Shown in pieces: positions 5,314 to 5,903 of a stretch of DNA of 5,903 nucleotides (within the stretch, counting starts at the first letter, position 1; every line of letters starts with the position of its first letter). The notes under the pieces are model-generated. The model was not told where the DNA came from and did no database searches. It worked only from the letters and a program-made list of their open reading frames with translations. The translations under genes and the position numbers were made by a program. The stretch covers positions 1-5,903 of the forward strand of contig JACCZO010000434.1 in the NCBI GenBank assembly GCA_013695925.1, read 5' to 3'. The DNA is from Chthoniobacterales bacterium (GTDB lineage: Bacteria > Verrucomicrobiota > Verrucomicrobiia > Chthoniobacterales > UBA10450).

Positions 5314-5748
5314 TTATCGGATCACGTTGCGACCTTCCAGTCCGAAATGCGGTGCAGCCGTGAGCAAATGCCGGTCGTTGCTGTAAATGGCGTCAAAGCC
5401 GTTGACGGCGGCACAGGTGAGATGCAAGGCGTCCGCGGCCCGGCAAAGCACAGGGTAGGGAAGCGCCGCCAGCCGCGTGCAAGCTGACTCGATCAAGGAT
5501 CGAGCCAAAGGGAGAAATGACCAGAGGTCCGCCGCTTCGTCACGCGTGAATTGCCTGAGGACCTCGTGTGCCTTGCTCGCGGGCAGGTTGCCCTCGCGCA
5601 GATGTCGTTTTACGGCAGAAAAGAATTCAAGGCGGCCATGTAAAGCGCACGCTCGCCCGGGATGCGACTGAGCCAGCGCGAGCACCTCGGCTGTGCCCGG
5701 CTCGGCGAGGTAGCACTTGATGATATAAGTGCTGTCGAAATAGATCAC
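5314..5748 (-). CDS. PIN-domain toxin of a type II toxin-antitoxin system (VapC-like)
   Basis: The 144-residue protein fits the VapC/PIN size. The acidic residues that bind the catalytic metal are visible: D5 in IYFDSTYIIK, E41 in GRLEFFSAV, D106 in CRAADALHL, and D125 in YSNDRHLL. PIN toxins are Mg2+-dependent ribonucleases that cut specific RNAs such as tRNA or rRNA and are held inactive by the cognate antitoxin; the target here cannot be told. The start is a GTG at 5748 that overlaps the antitoxin stop by 4 bp (GTGA). GAGGAG lies 11 nt upstream, a slightly long but usable spacing. The overlap indicates co-transcription and translational coupling with the antitoxin. All four key acidic residues are kept, so the toxin looks intact. 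Confidence 0.92.
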   Translation of the reverse strand: MIYFDSTYIIKCYLAEPGTAEVLALAQSHPGRACALHGRLEFFSAVKRHLREGNLPASKAHEVLRQFTRDEAADLWSFLPLARSLIESACTRLAALPYPVLCRAADALHLTCAAVNGFDAIYSNDRHLLTAAPHFGLEGRNVIR

Positions 5749-5903
5749 CGGCTGTCGCGCTCCTCTGAGATGTAAACCGACGAATCAACCCGCACCTTAG
5801 GGAGAGAAGCGCGCGGGCGTTTGGGAAATGGTTTGCCGGCAGCTTCAGCCGGCGCTGGTGCTTTAAGCACGGCTACTTCGCGTCCGCGATCGGTCACTCG
5901 AAT
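5745..5903 (-). CDS. Phd/YefM-like antitoxin, C-terminal 52 residues (runs off right edge)
   Basis: Only the last 52 codons are in the window. They begin IRVTDRGREVAVLKAP, which fits the end of the N-terminal DNA-binding part of Phd/YefM antitoxins (consensus I-T-x-R-G-x-P-V-A-x-L). An Ala/Pro-rich linker (APAPAEAAG) follows, then a basic stretch and a C-terminal tail (VRVDSSVYISEERDSR) that would wrap the toxin. In such systems the antitoxin neutralises the nuclease by direct binding, and the complex represses its own promoter, here beyond the window. It overlaps the toxin start by 4 bp. The family call rests on a short motif and on pairing with the PIN gene; a VapB-type protein of another fold is possible but less likely. 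Confidence 0.8.
   Translation of the reverse strand: MRVTDRGREVAVLKAPAPAEAAGKPFPKRPRASLPKVRVDSSVYISEERDSR
5760..5765 (-). promoter_or_regulatory. Ribosome binding site GAGGAG of the PIN toxin
   Basis: GAGGAG on the minus strand lies 11 nt before the GTG at 5748, inside the antitoxin coding sequence. It supports the GTG start. The long spacer suggests modest initiation that depends on ribosomes finishing the antitoxin. Confidence 0.5.

Overview
The window is a GC-rich stretch of bacterial chromosome. Every intact gene is on the minus strand, so it reads from right to left. Most of it is a Bat/MoxR-type operon: a MoxR-family AAA+ ATPase, a DUF58 protein, a small one-helix membrane protein resembling DUF4381, and two membrane-anchored von Willebrand factor A (VWA) proteins of BatA and BatB type. 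The second VWA gene runs off the left edge. To the right are a WD40-like gene remnant, a gene-poor spacer of about 750 bp, and a type II toxin-antitoxin pair (PIN-domain toxin plus the C-terminal part of a Phd/YefM-like antitoxin) that runs off the right edge.

The organism cannot be fixed from this sequence alone. High GC, weak or absent Shine-Dalgarno sites, a four-helix-bundle (S23) gene with 'GTGATCG' repeats, GTAG-headed palindromes and WD40 debris together suggest a Verrucomicrobiota or similar soil or sediment lineage. That is an inference from remembered patterns.

Layout: 1-535 BatB-like VWA gene (partial); 536-605 a pair of inverted REP-like palindromes; 606-1670 BatA-like VWA gene with a TTG start; 1657-2160 DUF4381-like gene, overlapping batA by 14 bp; 2170-3054 DUF58 gene; 3064-3551 a 488-bp unit with 35-bp inverted ends made of five 7-mers each, carrying an S23-type four-helix-bundle gene; 3564-4556 moxR; 4557-5313 spacer with a WD40 remnant, a 15-bp palindrome and a lone REP-like unit; 5314-5748 PIN toxin; 5745-5903 antitoxin C-terminus.

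How the genes probably work together: in the known family model, MoxR ATPases act as chaperones for VWA-domain partners. DUF58 supplies a cytosolic VWA-like module, and the BatA/BatB proteins present MIDAS metal sites next to the membrane. All three MIDAS sites visible here are intact.

The most unusual feature is the S23 unit. Removing exactly 3064-3551 leaves only 21 bp between moxR and the DUF58 gene, which looks like the original tight operon spacing. In the mRNA its ends could pair to loop out the S23 gene, much as the intervening sequences of some bacterial 23S rRNAs do. A second repeat intrusion, the REP pair, sits between the two VWA genes and abuts the batB start codon.
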